Origin: Undibacterium sp.
Lineage (GTDB): Bacteria; Pseudomonadota; Gammaproteobacteria; Burkholderiales; Burkholderiaceae_D
Length of the DNA: 64,000 nt
Direction: 5' to 3'
Assembly: GCF_030651495.1 (NCBI RefSeq)
Contig: NZ_JAUSFI010000043.1
Span: 1 to 64,000 of the forward strand
Within the stretch, counting starts at the first letter, position 1. Every line of letters starts with the position of its first letter. Made by a program: the position numbers and the translations under genes. Shown piece after piece: positions 41,021-49,778 of this stretch. Below the pieces are notes generated by a model, which was given only the letters and a program-made list of their open reading frames with translations, did not search any database and was not told the origin of the DNA.

Positions 41021-41075
41021 GATTTATTTGGATGACAATTTAAATTTTTTCGAATAGGGGTCATACTCACCTTGA

Positions 41076-41627
41076 TCACTCAGGGTAATTCACTTCTAAA
41101 ATAGTGAGTTCATCCAAGCCCAGCGGGGTTCTTAAGCTCACGGAATCACCGACTCTTGCCTTAGTCAAAGCACGGGCAACGGGAGATACCCAGCTAATTT
41201 TTCCTCTCAATGGATCCAATTCATCCACGCCGACAATCGTGACCGTCACTGTCTCACCAAGCTGATTTTCATACAGAACGGTCGCTCCAAAAAAAATCTG
41301 ATCAGAGCCATGATGCACGCTTGGGTTTACTACCTCGGCAATATCGAGGCGTTTACTCAAAAAACGTAAGCGCCGATCAATTTCTCGCAACCTGCGTTTT
41401 CCATAAATATAATCACCATTCTCGGACCGATCGCCATTTGATGCTGCCCACGATACGATATTAACAACCTCGGGTCGGTCTACATCTATCAAATGCAAAA
41501 ATTCGTCCTTCATCCTTTGATGACCTTCGGGTGTCATGTAATTTTTTACGCCAGCAGGAATCTCAGGAGCAGTAACGTCCTGCTCATCATCATCCTGCTC
41601 CGTTTCCTTCACGAATGCTTTGTTCAT
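41076..41627 (-). CDS. greB: Transcription elongation factor GreB
   Basis: GreB rescues backtracked RNA polymerase by stimulating transcript cleavage. The 183-residue product has an N-terminal coiled coil beginning at NYMTPEGHQRMKDEF, including the NGDRSENGDYIYGKRRLREIDRR region with the acidic tip, and a C-terminal FKBP-like domain (ISWVSPVARAL). The frame is open to an ATG at 41684, but ATG 41627 fits the family better. The region between the start and the coiled coil is acidic (DDDEQD) and longer than in E. coli. Confidence 0.95.
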   Translation of the reverse strand: MNKAFVKETEQDDDEQDVTAPEIPAGVKNYMTPEGHQRMKDEFLHLIDVDRPEVVNIVSWAASNGDRSENGDYIYGKRRLREIDRRLRFLSKRLDIAEVVNPSVHHGSDQIFFGATVLYENQLGETVTVTIVGVDELDPLRGKISWVSPVARALTKARVGDSVSLRTPLGLDELTILEVNYPE

Positions 41628-41751
41628 GCGTTCATTGTAGCGGACTAAAGCAAATTTTTTGTTATCCGCCAACCACAATCGCATCTTCCCTTATAGAATA
41701 GTCGTCTGCTGATTACAGCAATGATAATCGCTTTCAATTCAAGGTAAATGC

Positions 41752-42399
41752 ATGACTAATGATGCAGCAATAAAATTATTGATCGTTGACGATCATGCCG
41801 TTGTGCGGGAAGGGCTAAAACAAATACTGAGTAGCGCTGCCGACATGGCAGTTGTCGGCGAAGCAGCAACAGGGCTGGAAGCGATTAAAATGTCACGCCT
41901 GCTCGATTGCAACATTATGTTGCTTGAAATCTCGTTACCAGATAAAAATGGCATAGAAGTACTCAAACAAATCAAAAGCGAATCGCCCAATGTTTCAGTC
42001 ATCATCTTCTCGACTCATAGAGAAGATCAATATGCGGTCCGTGCACATAAAGCAGGGGCATCCGGCTATCTGAGTAAAAATAGTCATGCCGCAGATATTA
42101 TTAGCGCAATCCGACAAGTCGCCAGTGGTCTTAAATACATCAGTCCAACACTGGCGCAAGAATTAGCAAATAACCTCAATCAAGAGCATGAGGGTGAACT
42201 GCATAAAACCTTATCAGATCGCGAATTTCAAACACTAACCTTAATCGCATCAGGTAAAAGCGTCAGTGACATTGCTAAAGAACTGTCGCTTTCCGTCAAG
42301 ACTATCAGCGAATATCGTGCCCGTTTATTATTTAAAATGAAATTAAGGCATAACGCAGAACTCACCCACTATGCGATTAAAAATCAATTAGTCGAATAA
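41752..42399 (+). CDS. NarL/FixJ-type response regulator with Asp-to-Glu receiver
   Basis: The 215-residue protein has an N-terminal receiver domain (1-120) and a C-terminal LuxR/NarL helix-turn-helix (about 145-210, LSDREFQTLTLIASGKSVSDIAKELSLS). The acidic pocket Asp13-Asp14 and the conserved Lys in YLSKN are present. However, the phospho-acceptor position, normally Asp before (I/V)SMPG, is Glu59 (LLEISLP, codon GAA), which often mimics the phosphorylated state. No histidine kinase gene is nearby. It is 44 bp upstream of a diguanylate cyclase gene and probably co-transcribed with it. Confidence 0.9.
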   Translation: MTNDAAIKLLIVDDHAVVREGLKQILSSAADMAVVGEAATGLEAIKMSRLLDCNIMLLEISLPDKNGIEVLKQIKSESPNVSVIIFSTHREDQYAVRAHKAGASGYLSKNSHAADIISAIRQVASGLKYISPTLAQELANNLNQEHEGELHKTLSDREFQTLTLIASGKSVSDIAKELSLSVKTISEYRARLLFKMKLRHNAELTHYAIKNQLVE

Positions 42400-42443
42400 T
42401 TAACTGACTAGCTCTCCAAAAATACTAAAATAAATCAGAACTA

Positions 42444-44117
42444 ATGTCAGATGAGAAAAAAATAATGCCAAAAAAGCAACCGCCTACGCTGTTTAAAACA
42501 CCAACAGATATTGCTCGTGAAACTTTCCGCCGACTTGCCATTGAACGTATAGCGCCGACACCAGAAGCCTATCGTAAGCTGTATCTGGAAATTTCAGGCG
42601 TAGAGGAGAAGGAAGAATCTGCACCGATAGAAACGCCTCCGGCAATCACTGCGGAACCATCAGAAGCGGAGAAATTACTCAACAGCTTTGCCGACAGTCT
42701 GAAACAATCGACCGGAGACCTCTCCAATTTTGGCCATCGTTTTAGTCGCGCAATAAAAACGGGGGATTGGAATGACTACAGCAAAGGCTTAACCCAACTC
42801 GCGCAAAAAATCACTACAAAACCCACATCCAGTGCCATTAGTCTGGTTGATCCAATAGCCCCCATTGCTATCGCATCAAATATCTCTTTAGTAGATGATG
42901 ATGCAAGGCAATATCAGCGTCAGCAAATTCTGAAAGATTTACTCTATCGCACCTTAACCTTGGCGTTAAGCTCATTACTTAGCGCCAATCCAGAGCTTGC
43001 CAGTGAATCCGCCGCGTTAGGGGTTGCCGTGAAAGCGGCAGAGAATGAATCAACCCTCAATCACATCGGTGCGCGTCTGAAACAATTATGTTTTCAGATA
43101 GAATTAAAGAGCGGAGATACCGCTGAATTGCAAGAACTCTTGCTACGTCTATTTGGCTTGCTGCTGGAAAATGTAAGTGAACTATTAGATGACGACAACT
43201 GGCTACGTGGACAGATCGAAGTTGTGCAAAATCTTATCACTGGGCCAATAGATCACAGAGCGCTACAGGAAGCTACGCGTAGTCTCAAAGACGTCATCTA
43301 CAAGCAAGGCGTCTTAAGACATAGCATCGACGAATCTAAAACCTCCGTCAAAAACATGATGGCCACCTTCATCGATCGTCTTGACGTGATGACGACGAGT
43401 ACTGGCGTCTACCAACACAAGATGGATGAGTATTCGAAAAAAATCAGCCAGACCAGAGACCGCAGCGAAGTGAATGTATTAATCGGCGCCATACTCAACG
43501 AAACGCATACAGTACAAGTCGAAACCATGCGCTCACACGGCATCATGATCGAGGCACAAAAAGAAGTCAAAGAATCCGAAATACGTATTCAAGAACTCGA
43601 AGATAAACTGGCCCGTATGAGCGAACTAGTGCGCGAAGATCAACTCACCGGCAGCCTGAACCGCCGTGGGCTTGATGATATTTTTGAAAGAGAAGCCGAT
43701 CGCGCCGACCGCCGCGGCACGCCACTGTGCGCCGCCATGCTAGATCTGGACAATTTTAAAAAACTCAACGATACCCATGGTCATTCGGCAGGTGACGAAG
43801 CCTTGGTCCATCTGGTACGCATCGTCAAGCAAACCTTGCGCTCGATAGACGTCATCGCCCGTTACGGCGGCGAAGAATTTTTGATCGTCATGCCAGAAAC
43901 CAGTCTGGATGAAGCAGCGCAAGCCATGACTCGGGTACAGCGAGAACTGACCACGCATTTTTTCTCAGCCAACGACCAACGTCTATTCATTACCTTTAGC
44001 GCCGGGGTTGCCATCCGAGCCCCACACGAACCACAGGAATCCGTGGTAAAGCGTGCGGATAAGGCAATGTATGAAGCCAAGAAAACGGGGAAAAATAGAG
44101 TAATAACGGCAAAATGA
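42444..44117 (+). CDS. GGDEF diguanylate cyclase
   Basis: The 557-residue cytoplasmic protein has an uncharacterised helical N-terminal part (about 1-370), ending in a coiled coil (KEVKESEIRIQELEDKLARM), and a C-terminal GGDEF domain (about 385-555). The active-site signature is GGEEF at 475-479, and the product-inhibition I-site RSID lies five residues before it. It should therefore be an active, feedback-inhibited c-di-GMP synthase. No membrane or known sensor domain is seen. It is likely co-expressed with the response regulator upstream and converges on the glycan island. Confidence 0.93.
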   Translation: MSDEKKIMPKKQPPTLFKTPTDIARETFRRLAIERIAPTPEAYRKLYLEISGVEEKEESAPIETPPAITAEPSEAEKLLNSFADSLKQSTGDLSNFGHRFSRAIKTGDWNDYSKGLTQLAQKITTKPTSSAISLVDPIAPIAIASNISLVDDDARQYQRQQILKDLLYRTLTLALSSLLSANPELASESAALGVAVKAAENESTLNHIGARLKQLCFQIELKSGDTAELQELLLRLFGLLLENVSELLDDDNWLRGQIEVVQNLITGPIDHRALQEATRSLKDVIYKQGVLRHSIDESKTSVKNMMATFIDRLDVMTTSTGVYQHKMDEYSKKISQTRDRSEVNVLIGAILNETHTVQVETMRSHGIMIEAQKEVKESEIRIQELEDKLARMSELVREDQLTGSLNRRGLDDIFEREADRADRRGTPLCAAMLDLDNFKKLNDTHGHSAGDEALVHLVRIVKQTLRSIDVIARYGGEEFLIVMPETSLDEAAQAMTRVQRELTTHFFSANDQRLFITFSAGVAIRAPHEPQESVVKRADKAMYEAKKTGKNRVITAK

Positions 44118-44178
44118 TTTGATAAAGCTTTGAACCAGAGTAATGCACCCTCTTTTTTGCCAGATGAAATTATTAAAT

Positions 44179-44931
44179 TTAGTCCCAAACTGCCCATGAA
44201 CAAAAGGGTTGATTTGGGTCTCGCCTTAATTTGAGATTATTTAAACCTATGACTTCTGCCAATGCCAAAGTTTCGCCAGGGAAACGCTGGCAACTCAATT
44301 CATCAAACACCAATACAGAACCCTTGACCAGCCGTGGCAAAATTTGCTCTAGCACATCTTTTGTTGGCTGATACACGTCCATATCAAAGATCGCCATAGA
44401 AATTACAGCATACGGATTGTGTGCCAACCAATCTACAATCGTAGTGGATGCATCTCCTTTAACCAATTCAAATTTTTTAATGTGACTAATTGGAGAAAGG
44501 CTTTCATGTAAACCTAAAATCTCTTCCAATTGCTCTGCATAGGCATCCATGCTCGCGTAATCCCCCTGCGCTACGACCCCACCATCTTTTTCATGCGGTG
44601 CCTCAAAGCCTGAGAAAGTATCAAAGCCAATAATTTTCCTGGAATAATTATATGGTTCATACATTGCACGTAAATTAGCCAGCAAGGCAAGAGAAGCACC
44701 CCATTGCACACCGAACTCGCAAATCACACCAGGGATCTCGCGTATCAAACTGTAGAGGTGATTGAAATAAAGAATACGCGACAAGGTAATGCGCTTTACA
44801 AATAAATTCGAATGCAGGTTCCAATGCGGGCCCATGTTTGGAACAATGGCATTGCGCAGTGCCAGCAAACGCGCGTCAGCTTCATCTTCCAGTACATTGC
44901 GATTTAGTGATTCACCAAGCTTAGTTTTCAT
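44179..44931 (-). CDS. TylF/MycF-type O-methyltransferase
   Basis: This 250-residue SAM-dependent enzyme of the macrocin-O-methyltransferase family methylates hydroxyls of sugars in known members. Visible motifs are the SAM-binding ICEFGVQWGASLALLA, IIGFDTFSGFEAPHEKDGG and an acidic metal site AIFDMDVYQPTKD ... LVFDELSCQRFPGE. It overlaps the upstream PhyH-like gene by 11 bp. It is the last gene of the island, and its substrate is probably a glycan sugar. Confidence 0.85.
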   Translation of the reverse strand: MKTKLGESLNRNVLEDEADARLLALRNAIVPNMGPHWNLHSNLFVKRITLSRILYFNHLYSLIREIPGVICEFGVQWGASLALLANLRAMYEPYNYSRKIIGFDTFSGFEAPHEKDGGVVAQGDYASMDAYAEQLEEILGLHESLSPISHIKKFELVKGDASTTIVDWLAHNPYAVISMAIFDMDVYQPTKDVLEQILPRLVKGSVLVFDELSCQRFPGETLALAEVIGLNNLKLRRDPNQPFCSWAVWD

Positions 44932-45718
44932 GACGAGTACTCAATGGGTGAACGAAACCTGGATATTTTTGGAAAAAAATGTTTTCCTTGTCGCCGGTTG
45001 GACAACCCTCTTCCAAAAAACCGGAAGAGGTTAAATCGGAAATTCTGATTTGCGCCGTCCAGCGCGCTTTGTCCGATAGATTAGCCATACTTCTGTGCAC
45101 GGCCATTTGCTTAAATATCAGTACATCGCCTGGATCAGCGGAGACCGTTACCGGTGCCGTTGTGATGTCAGTATCAATGGCCAAGTCTCTTTGTAAAAAC
45201 TGACGTTGTTCTTCAACGGGTTTATCGGAAATTTTTTTGTAGGGGAGTATCCCCGCCTTATGGCTACCAGGAATAAGTTGCACTGTCCCGTGAATATCAT
45301 CTACCCGACTAAAGGGTATCCATGCCGTTACCGCATTGACCGAGCCTAGTAAATACAGCGTATCTTGATGCCAGTCGAACAGATGACGTATATCATGTGG
45401 CCGATCATATCGCATATTGCAGCATCCCATCAATACCGGCAACTGCAGGCCAAGTTCGCGACATGCGGCAAGTAAATCCAGATTACCTGACAGGCGACTC
45501 AGACAAGGCAAATAGTGCAGTCGATCATATAATTGTGATTGCTTTTCTGGCGTGATCAACTCGGGGTGATAACTGTCAAACGCAAATTTATCTCCAACAA
45601 TGAATTTTCCGATTTGAGTAATTTCCGCCTTAACCTCATCAAATAATTCAGGCTTAAAGAATTTCCTCAAGATAATATATCCATTTTCATCAAAAAATTC
45701 TTTCTCTGATAATTCCAT
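44921..45718 (-). CDS. Phytanoyl-CoA dioxygenase (PhyH)-family protein
   Basis: This 265-residue Fe(II)/2-oxoglutarate-dependent oxygenase candidate has a cupin-like core with the metal motif HQD in FDWHQDTLYLLG, and a later His in AVHRSMANLS followed by an Arg for 2-oxoglutarate binding. Family members hydroxylate diverse small molecules, including sugars and lipids. It lies within the glycan island, 56 bp after the CmcI-type gene, so a sugar or glycan-linked acyl group is the likely substrate. That is inference from context. Confidence 0.82.
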   Translation of the reverse strand: MELSEKEFFDENGYIILRKFFKPELFDEVKAEITQIGKFIVGDKFAFDSYHPELITPEKQSQLYDRLHYLPCLSRLSGNLDLLAACRELGLQLPVLMGCCNMRYDRPHDIRHLFDWHQDTLYLLGSVNAVTAWIPFSRVDDIHGTVQLIPGSHKAGILPYKKISDKPVEEQRQFLQRDLAIDTDITTAPVTVSADPGDVLIFKQMAVHRSMANLSDKARWTAQIRISDLTSSGFLEEGCPTGDKENIFFQKYPGFVHPLSTRHEN

Positions 45719-45774
45719 ATTCTACCTCTGATTTTGATGTCGTTGATGACATCACACTTGGAAAAATGATTGTT

Positions 45775-46524
45775 TTAATTTATGCGCTTGAGAAAGCCGT
45801 CCGGTGCCACAGTAATTTGTAGTTTATGCTGCATGCCACGATCAATTTCAAATTCCGGATGGATTTGCAAATAACTATGCACTGCCGTTTTTGGGCTATT
45901 TCCTGGTTGCCAAGGACGATTTTCAAAAACATCGGCCGGCACGTCTTCGACAAAGGTATCAAACACCACGCAATAACTGCCCTTACTCACCAATGGTGCG
46001 TAGGCTTCCAACTCTGCTAGCACATGTTCGTGAGTGTGATTCGAGTCTAAAAAAACCATCACCCTTTGCCTAGAGTTTGCAATGGCACGCACTTGCGCTA
46101 CGATATCAGGCGCGACACTGGACCCTTGCAGCATTTGTATGCGTTTTGACATCGGATGTTGCAGTATCGCTTGCTTGTTATGCTCTCGGATATCAATATC
46201 TACACCCAGGACGAGTGCATCTGACTTGCCGCCACACGCTGCGATCAATTCCAGCATAGAGGCTGAAAAAATCAATGAGCCACCATGAGCGATACCGGTT
46301 TCTATCACCAAATCAGGCTGTACTGTCCACATTAGTTCTTGCATCGCCATCATATCAATCGGATTTTGAATGATAGGCCTACCCAACCAGGAAAAATTAT
46401 AAACATATTGACGACGCATACTTTGTTCCAGCCATTCTCTGGACTGCGCCTGGAATTCTGTATCTTGTCCAAGTTGCTCGATACGTTGAGCTCTTTCGGC
46501 CTCAAATTGTTCAATAGGATTCAT
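45775..46524 (-). CDS. Cephalosporin hydroxylase (CmcI)-family methyltransferase-like enzyme
   Basis: The 249-residue protein belongs to the CmcI family, which has a Rossmann SAM-methyltransferase fold despite its name. Key stretches are the helix NPIDMMAMQELMW, the cofactor loop VIETGIAHGGSLIFSASML, the metal-binding VDIDIREHN and VFLDSNHTHEHVLAEL. CmcI-like genes are frequent in surface polysaccharide and glycan clusters, where they probably O-methylate sugars. It overlaps the SDR gene by 4 bp. Confidence 0.85.
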   Translation of the reverse strand: MNPIEQFEAERAQRIEQLGQDTEFQAQSREWLEQSMRRQYVYNFSWLGRPIIQNPIDMMAMQELMWTVQPDLVIETGIAHGGSLIFSASMLELIAACGGKSDALVLGVDIDIREHNKQAILQHPMSKRIQMLQGSSVAPDIVAQVRAIANSRQRVMVFLDSNHTHEHVLAELEAYAPLVSKGSYCVVFDTFVEDVPADVFENRPWQPGNSPKTAVHSYLQIHPEFEIDRGMQHKLQITVAPDGFLKRIN

Positions 46525-47336
46525 GTTGTCTCACAATAATGTTGATAAAGTGCGGGTAAATCGCTTGCTAAATCATGTTGCGCCAAGCCGAAACTCTGTT
46601 GAAGTTTTGCTATGTTAATTTCCGAAAATTGTATGCTTTGAGCGTTCGCTGCAAAATTGCACGGCACACCCAAGTTTTGCAAAATACGGGCAATTTCAAG
46701 GTGCGCGACATTCTTTCCGTGCGCCAGATTATAGATGCCAATCTCTCCCTGACTGGCAATCAAAGGTAGGTAATGCACCACATCATGTATGGAAATATAG
46801 TCCTTCTGAGAGTCTGCAGCATTACGAAATTCAACTTTCTTTTCGTTTGCTGCCGCAAACAATATCTCTGACAAGAAATTTTGCTCCGGCATGCCCTGTC
46901 CATACACATTGGATAGCCTGACTACGCGCACGGCACGACCGCTGTTCAAACACAGACTCTCCCCCATCAGTTTTGAAAGATTGTATAAATCACCTGGCTC
47001 ATACGGCTTGACTGTTAACGCCGCATTTTCATCGGTCGAATTTGCGCCGGCATATACGCGGGTGCTCGACAAATAGGTCAGCGAAGTAAACTTACAACGC
47101 TGCAAAATATGCGCTAAAACCTGTATATGTGCTTCAACCGTTGCATAGGGACGCTGCCGAAAATCGGCCGTCAGTCCTGCGCAATAAAACACGTGTCCCA
47201 AATCGGTCTGTGTCAGGTTGGGGTCGTCACGCTCAGGCACATAGCAAGACCAAGCGGATTCAATTAATTTTAAATGCAGGTGCCGGCCAATAAATCCCCT
47301 GCCACCGACTAGCGTTGCTCTGGGCCCGGTCTTCAT
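46521..47336 (-). CDS. NAD-dependent epimerase/dehydratase family (SDR) protein
   Basis: This 271-residue extended SDR has the nucleotide-binding motif GGRGFIG near the N-terminus, STRVYAG and the catalytic YNLSK. The most likely role is reduction or epimerisation of a nucleotide-linked keto-sugar, for example a 4-ketoreductase finishing the CDP-6-deoxysugar. The frame extends upstream to 47429, but ATG 47336 sits just before the Rossmann motif and overlaps the acetyltransferase stop by 4 bp. Confidence 0.85.
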   Translation of the reverse strand: MKTGPRATLVGGRGFIGRHLHLKLIESAWSCYVPERDDPNLTQTDLGHVFYCAGLTADFRQRPYATVEAHIQVLAHILQRCKFTSLTYLSSTRVYAGANSTDENAALTVKPYEPGDLYNLSKLMGESLCLNSGRAVRVVRLSNVYGQGMPEQNFLSEILFAAANEKKVEFRNAADSQKDYISIHDVVHYLPLIASQGEIGIYNLAHGKNVAHLEIARILQNLGVPCNFAANAQSIQFSEINIAKLQQSFGLAQHDLASDLPALYQHYCETT

Positions 47337-47821
47337 TTTCGCCACTCGACCAACCGCAAAGGATTGCCAACATTGACGGAATAGGCGGGCACTTCCGAGC
47401 GCACCACAGAGCCGGCGCCGATGACACAACCCTTACGCAAAATTGCACCGTCTAATATCACGCAATTGGCCCCTATCCAGACATCGTCTTCAATCACGAT
47501 TCCCCCTTTGCTTGGAATGAAACCTTGCTCACAGATACGACGTTTTTTATCCTGATAGGCATGATTGACTGGTGCAAATGTACAATTCGAGGCGATCGCG
47601 ACATCCTTGCCTATCTGTATGCCGTTACCGGTATACAACACACAGCCAGAATTGACTACGCTACCTTCGCCGATTACGACATCGCCGGTACCACCAGCGG
47701 GTTTAATTTTAACGAAACTATCTATGCAGGCAAACGCAGCGATGACAATACGCGAACCTCGCACTGAATCTTCGATATCAGCCCACTTTGAAATTTTGGC
47801 ATTTGGATGAATATCGATCAC
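47333..47821 (-). CDS. Hexapeptide-repeat O-acetyltransferase
   Basis: This 162-residue left-handed beta-helix acyltransferase resembles WbbJ and maltose acetyltransferases. Hexapeptide repeats run through the protein, with the catalytic His in APVNHAYQD and the signature IEDDVWIGANCVILDG near the C-terminus. It probably acetylates a sugar hydroxyl. I prefer the GTG at 47821, because family proteins begin close to IDIHPNAKIS; an ATG at 47884 is also in frame but would overlap the upstream gene by 44 bp. Confidence 0.85.
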   Translation of the reverse strand: MIDIHPNAKISKWADIEDSVRGSRIVIAAFACIDSFVKIKPAGGTGDVVIGEGSVVNSGCVLYTGNGIQIGKDVAIASNCTFAPVNHAYQDKKRRICEQGFIPSKGGIVIEDDVWIGANCVILDGAILRKGCVIGAGSVVRSEVPAYSVNVGNPLRLVEWRK

Positions 47822-47840
47822 GTTCTCAGAGTCCCCATAA

Positions 47841-49067
47841 TTAAATGACAAGCAAGTTAGGAATGGCAACAGCAAAACGCCCATGCCAAGATCTAATTTG
47901 CGCCAGGTCGTGCATGATTTCAGTTTGCAAATTCCAAGGAAGTATCAATACCATATCGGGTTTATCCTGAAGTAAATGTGCCAGATTGACTATAGGGATG
48001 CGACTGCCAGGTAAATATTTTCCTTGTTTGTGGGAATTGATATCCACCACATACGGCAGCAAGTCCGGCCGTATACCGGAAAAATTCAACAAAGTATTAC
48101 CTTTCGCGGCAGCACCATAGGCAGCAACGCGCAAGCCTTTACTTTTGCAATCCAATAAAAATCTCAGTAAATCAAACTTAGCTTGCTCGGCACGGATTTG
48201 AACATCTCGATAAAATCCTATTTCAGTCATGCCAACTTCTTGTTCTTTCGCAAGAATACGGGCGACACTTTCTTTTACCGGATGCAATCCACTATCAATG
48301 CGCTGTGCCAATACGCGCAAGCTACCGCCATGGGTAGCCCACTCCTGCACATCAAATACCTGCAAACCATTGTGCTCAAATATCGTTCTGACAGCATGTA
48401 AAGACAGATAGGAATAATGCTCGTGATACGCGGTATCAAATTGATTTTGCTGCACCATGTTCAGCAAATGGGGAAATTCAAAACTCGCCACACCTTGCGG
48501 CTTTAACAGATGCGTAAAACCTGAAACGAAATCATTAATATCGGGGACGTGTGCGAGTACATTATTCGCTACCGTCAAGTCCGCCATCTTGCCTTGCTCC
48601 ACCAGTTCTTTAGCCAACTCGATACCAAAAAACCGCTCTATGATAGTCAAACCCTTGGCACGCGCTACGCTGGCAGTGCTGGTGGTCGGCTCTATCCCCA
48701 AACAAGGTATGCCCACCTTCTGTACATACTGCAATAAGTAGCCATCGTTGGCGGCAACTTCCAGCACCAGGCTTTTTGTATTCAAATCCAACGCCTGCTG
48801 CATCATGCTGACAAAATTTTCAGCATGTTTTAGCCAACTTGAAGAGCAGGAACTGAAGTAAGCATAGTCGGCATCGAACAAGACTTCACGCCCTGCGAAA
48901 TCGAGCGTCTGTACCAACCAGCAAGCCTCACAGACCATCAATTTTAGGGGCAACCAGATTTCAGGCAATTGCAAAGCATCTGCACGCAGATAAGCATTGG
49001 ACGGCGGTGCTGCCCCCAAGTCGAGAAAGTTAAGCGTTAGCGGATGAGCACAATGTCTGCATTTCAT
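47841..49067 (-). CDS. Sugar C-methyltransferase (TylCIII/NovU-type)
   Basis: This 408-residue protein has the three-part layout of nucleotide-sugar C-methyltransferases. An N-terminal zinc-binding domain carries CRHCAHPL and CEACWLVQT Cys pairs; a central SAM-binding domain has VLEVAANDGYLLQYV; and the C-terminal domain has AAYGAAAKGNTLLNF. Characterised relatives add a methyl group at C-3 of a 4-keto-6-deoxyhexose. It overlaps the rfbC-like gene by 4 bp, so the epimerase and methyltransferase are likely sequential steps on the CDP-4-keto-6-deoxyglucose made by RfbF and RfbG. Confidence 0.88.
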   Translation of the reverse strand: MKCRHCAHPLTLNFLDLGAAPPSNAYLRADALQLPEIWLPLKLMVCEACWLVQTLDFAGREVLFDADYAYFSSCSSSWLKHAENFVSMMQQALDLNTKSLVLEVAANDGYLLQYVQKVGIPCLGIEPTTSTASVARAKGLTIIERFFGIELAKELVEQGKMADLTVANNVLAHVPDINDFVSGFTHLLKPQGVASFEFPHLLNMVQQNQFDTAYHEHYSYLSLHAVRTIFEHNGLQVFDVQEWATHGGSLRVLAQRIDSGLHPVKESVARILAKEQEVGMTEIGFYRDVQIRAEQAKFDLLRFLLDCKSKGLRVAAYGAAAKGNTLLNFSGIRPDLLPYVVDINSHKQGKYLPGSRIPIVNLAHLLQDKPDMVLILPWNLQTEIMHDLAQIRSWHGRFAVAIPNLLVI

Positions 49068-49627
49068 ACGTTTACCCCTTTAAAAGCAGCACTTAGCATA
49101 GGTCCATTTCTGTCTTTGTCAGATATATCAGTGATTGCCAAAGGCCACACCACATTCAATTTGGCATCCAGCGCATTCAACCCCATTTCGCTGCTTGGCA
49201 CATAAGCGTGGCTATGGCAGTACAGCATCTCCACCTCATCGGTTAGTGTTTGAAAACCATGGGCAAAACCCGGCGGTATCAGGTAAGAGGTCTTATTCTC
49301 GGCCGACAAATGTACCGCATGCCATTTTAAGAAGGTAGGCGAGTCAGCGCGCAAATCCAACGCCACATCCCATACTTCACCTCGCAAACAAGTAATCAAT
49401 TTCATTTCGCTATGTGGCGGCAATTGCAAATGTAAACCACGTACGCTGCCAGCACGCTTGGTATACGTATGATTGACTTGCACCACGGGCTGGGTCCACC
49501 CCGCCGCTGCCAACTCCTCAACGCAAAACAAACGTTGCAGATAGCCACGTGCATCACCAAATTTCTGACGGCGAATAAGCCGCAAGCCGGCAAAAGGAGT
49601 ATCAAGAATATTAAAACATGATGTCAT
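49064..49627 (-). CDS. rfbC: dTDP-4-dehydrorhamnose 3,5-epimerase-like protein
   Basis: This 187-residue cupin is a member of the RmlC/RfbC family of nucleotide-4-keto-6-deoxysugar epimerases. The catalytic His is in SVRGLHLQLPP, the second half contains YLIPPGFAHGFQTL, and the conserved Tyr is in EMLYCHSH. No rmlA, rmlB or rmlD gene is nearby; instead CDP-glucose genes are upstream, so the substrate is probably CDP-linked and the rhamnose name may mislead. A 150-bp AT-rich gap separates it from rfbG, so a second promoter may lie there. Confidence 0.85.
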   Translation of the reverse strand: MTSCFNILDTPFAGLRLIRRQKFGDARGYLQRLFCVEELAAAGWTQPVVQVNHTYTKRAGSVRGLHLQLPPHSEMKLITCLRGEVWDVALDLRADSPTFLKWHAVHLSAENKTSYLIPPGFAHGFQTLTDEVEMLYCHSHAYVPSSEMGLNALDAKLNVVWPLAITDISDKDRNGPMLSAAFKGVNV

Positions 49628-49778
49628 GCTGAGGTTAGCTCCAGCGGCATCTAAAATGAGTAATCTGACGTATTAAAATCATATACTCCCCCATAATTTT
49701 ATTTTTATCTAGCATATTGCGCATAATCCACGTACGTTACAAAAATATACTACCGGCAGTATCATCTTTTCCTCTTAT

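Noticed and set aside
49064-49627. A dTDP-rhamnose operon
   Set aside because: Only the RmlC-like gene is present. RmlA, RmlB and RmlD are absent, and the neighbours make CDP-glucose derivatives.
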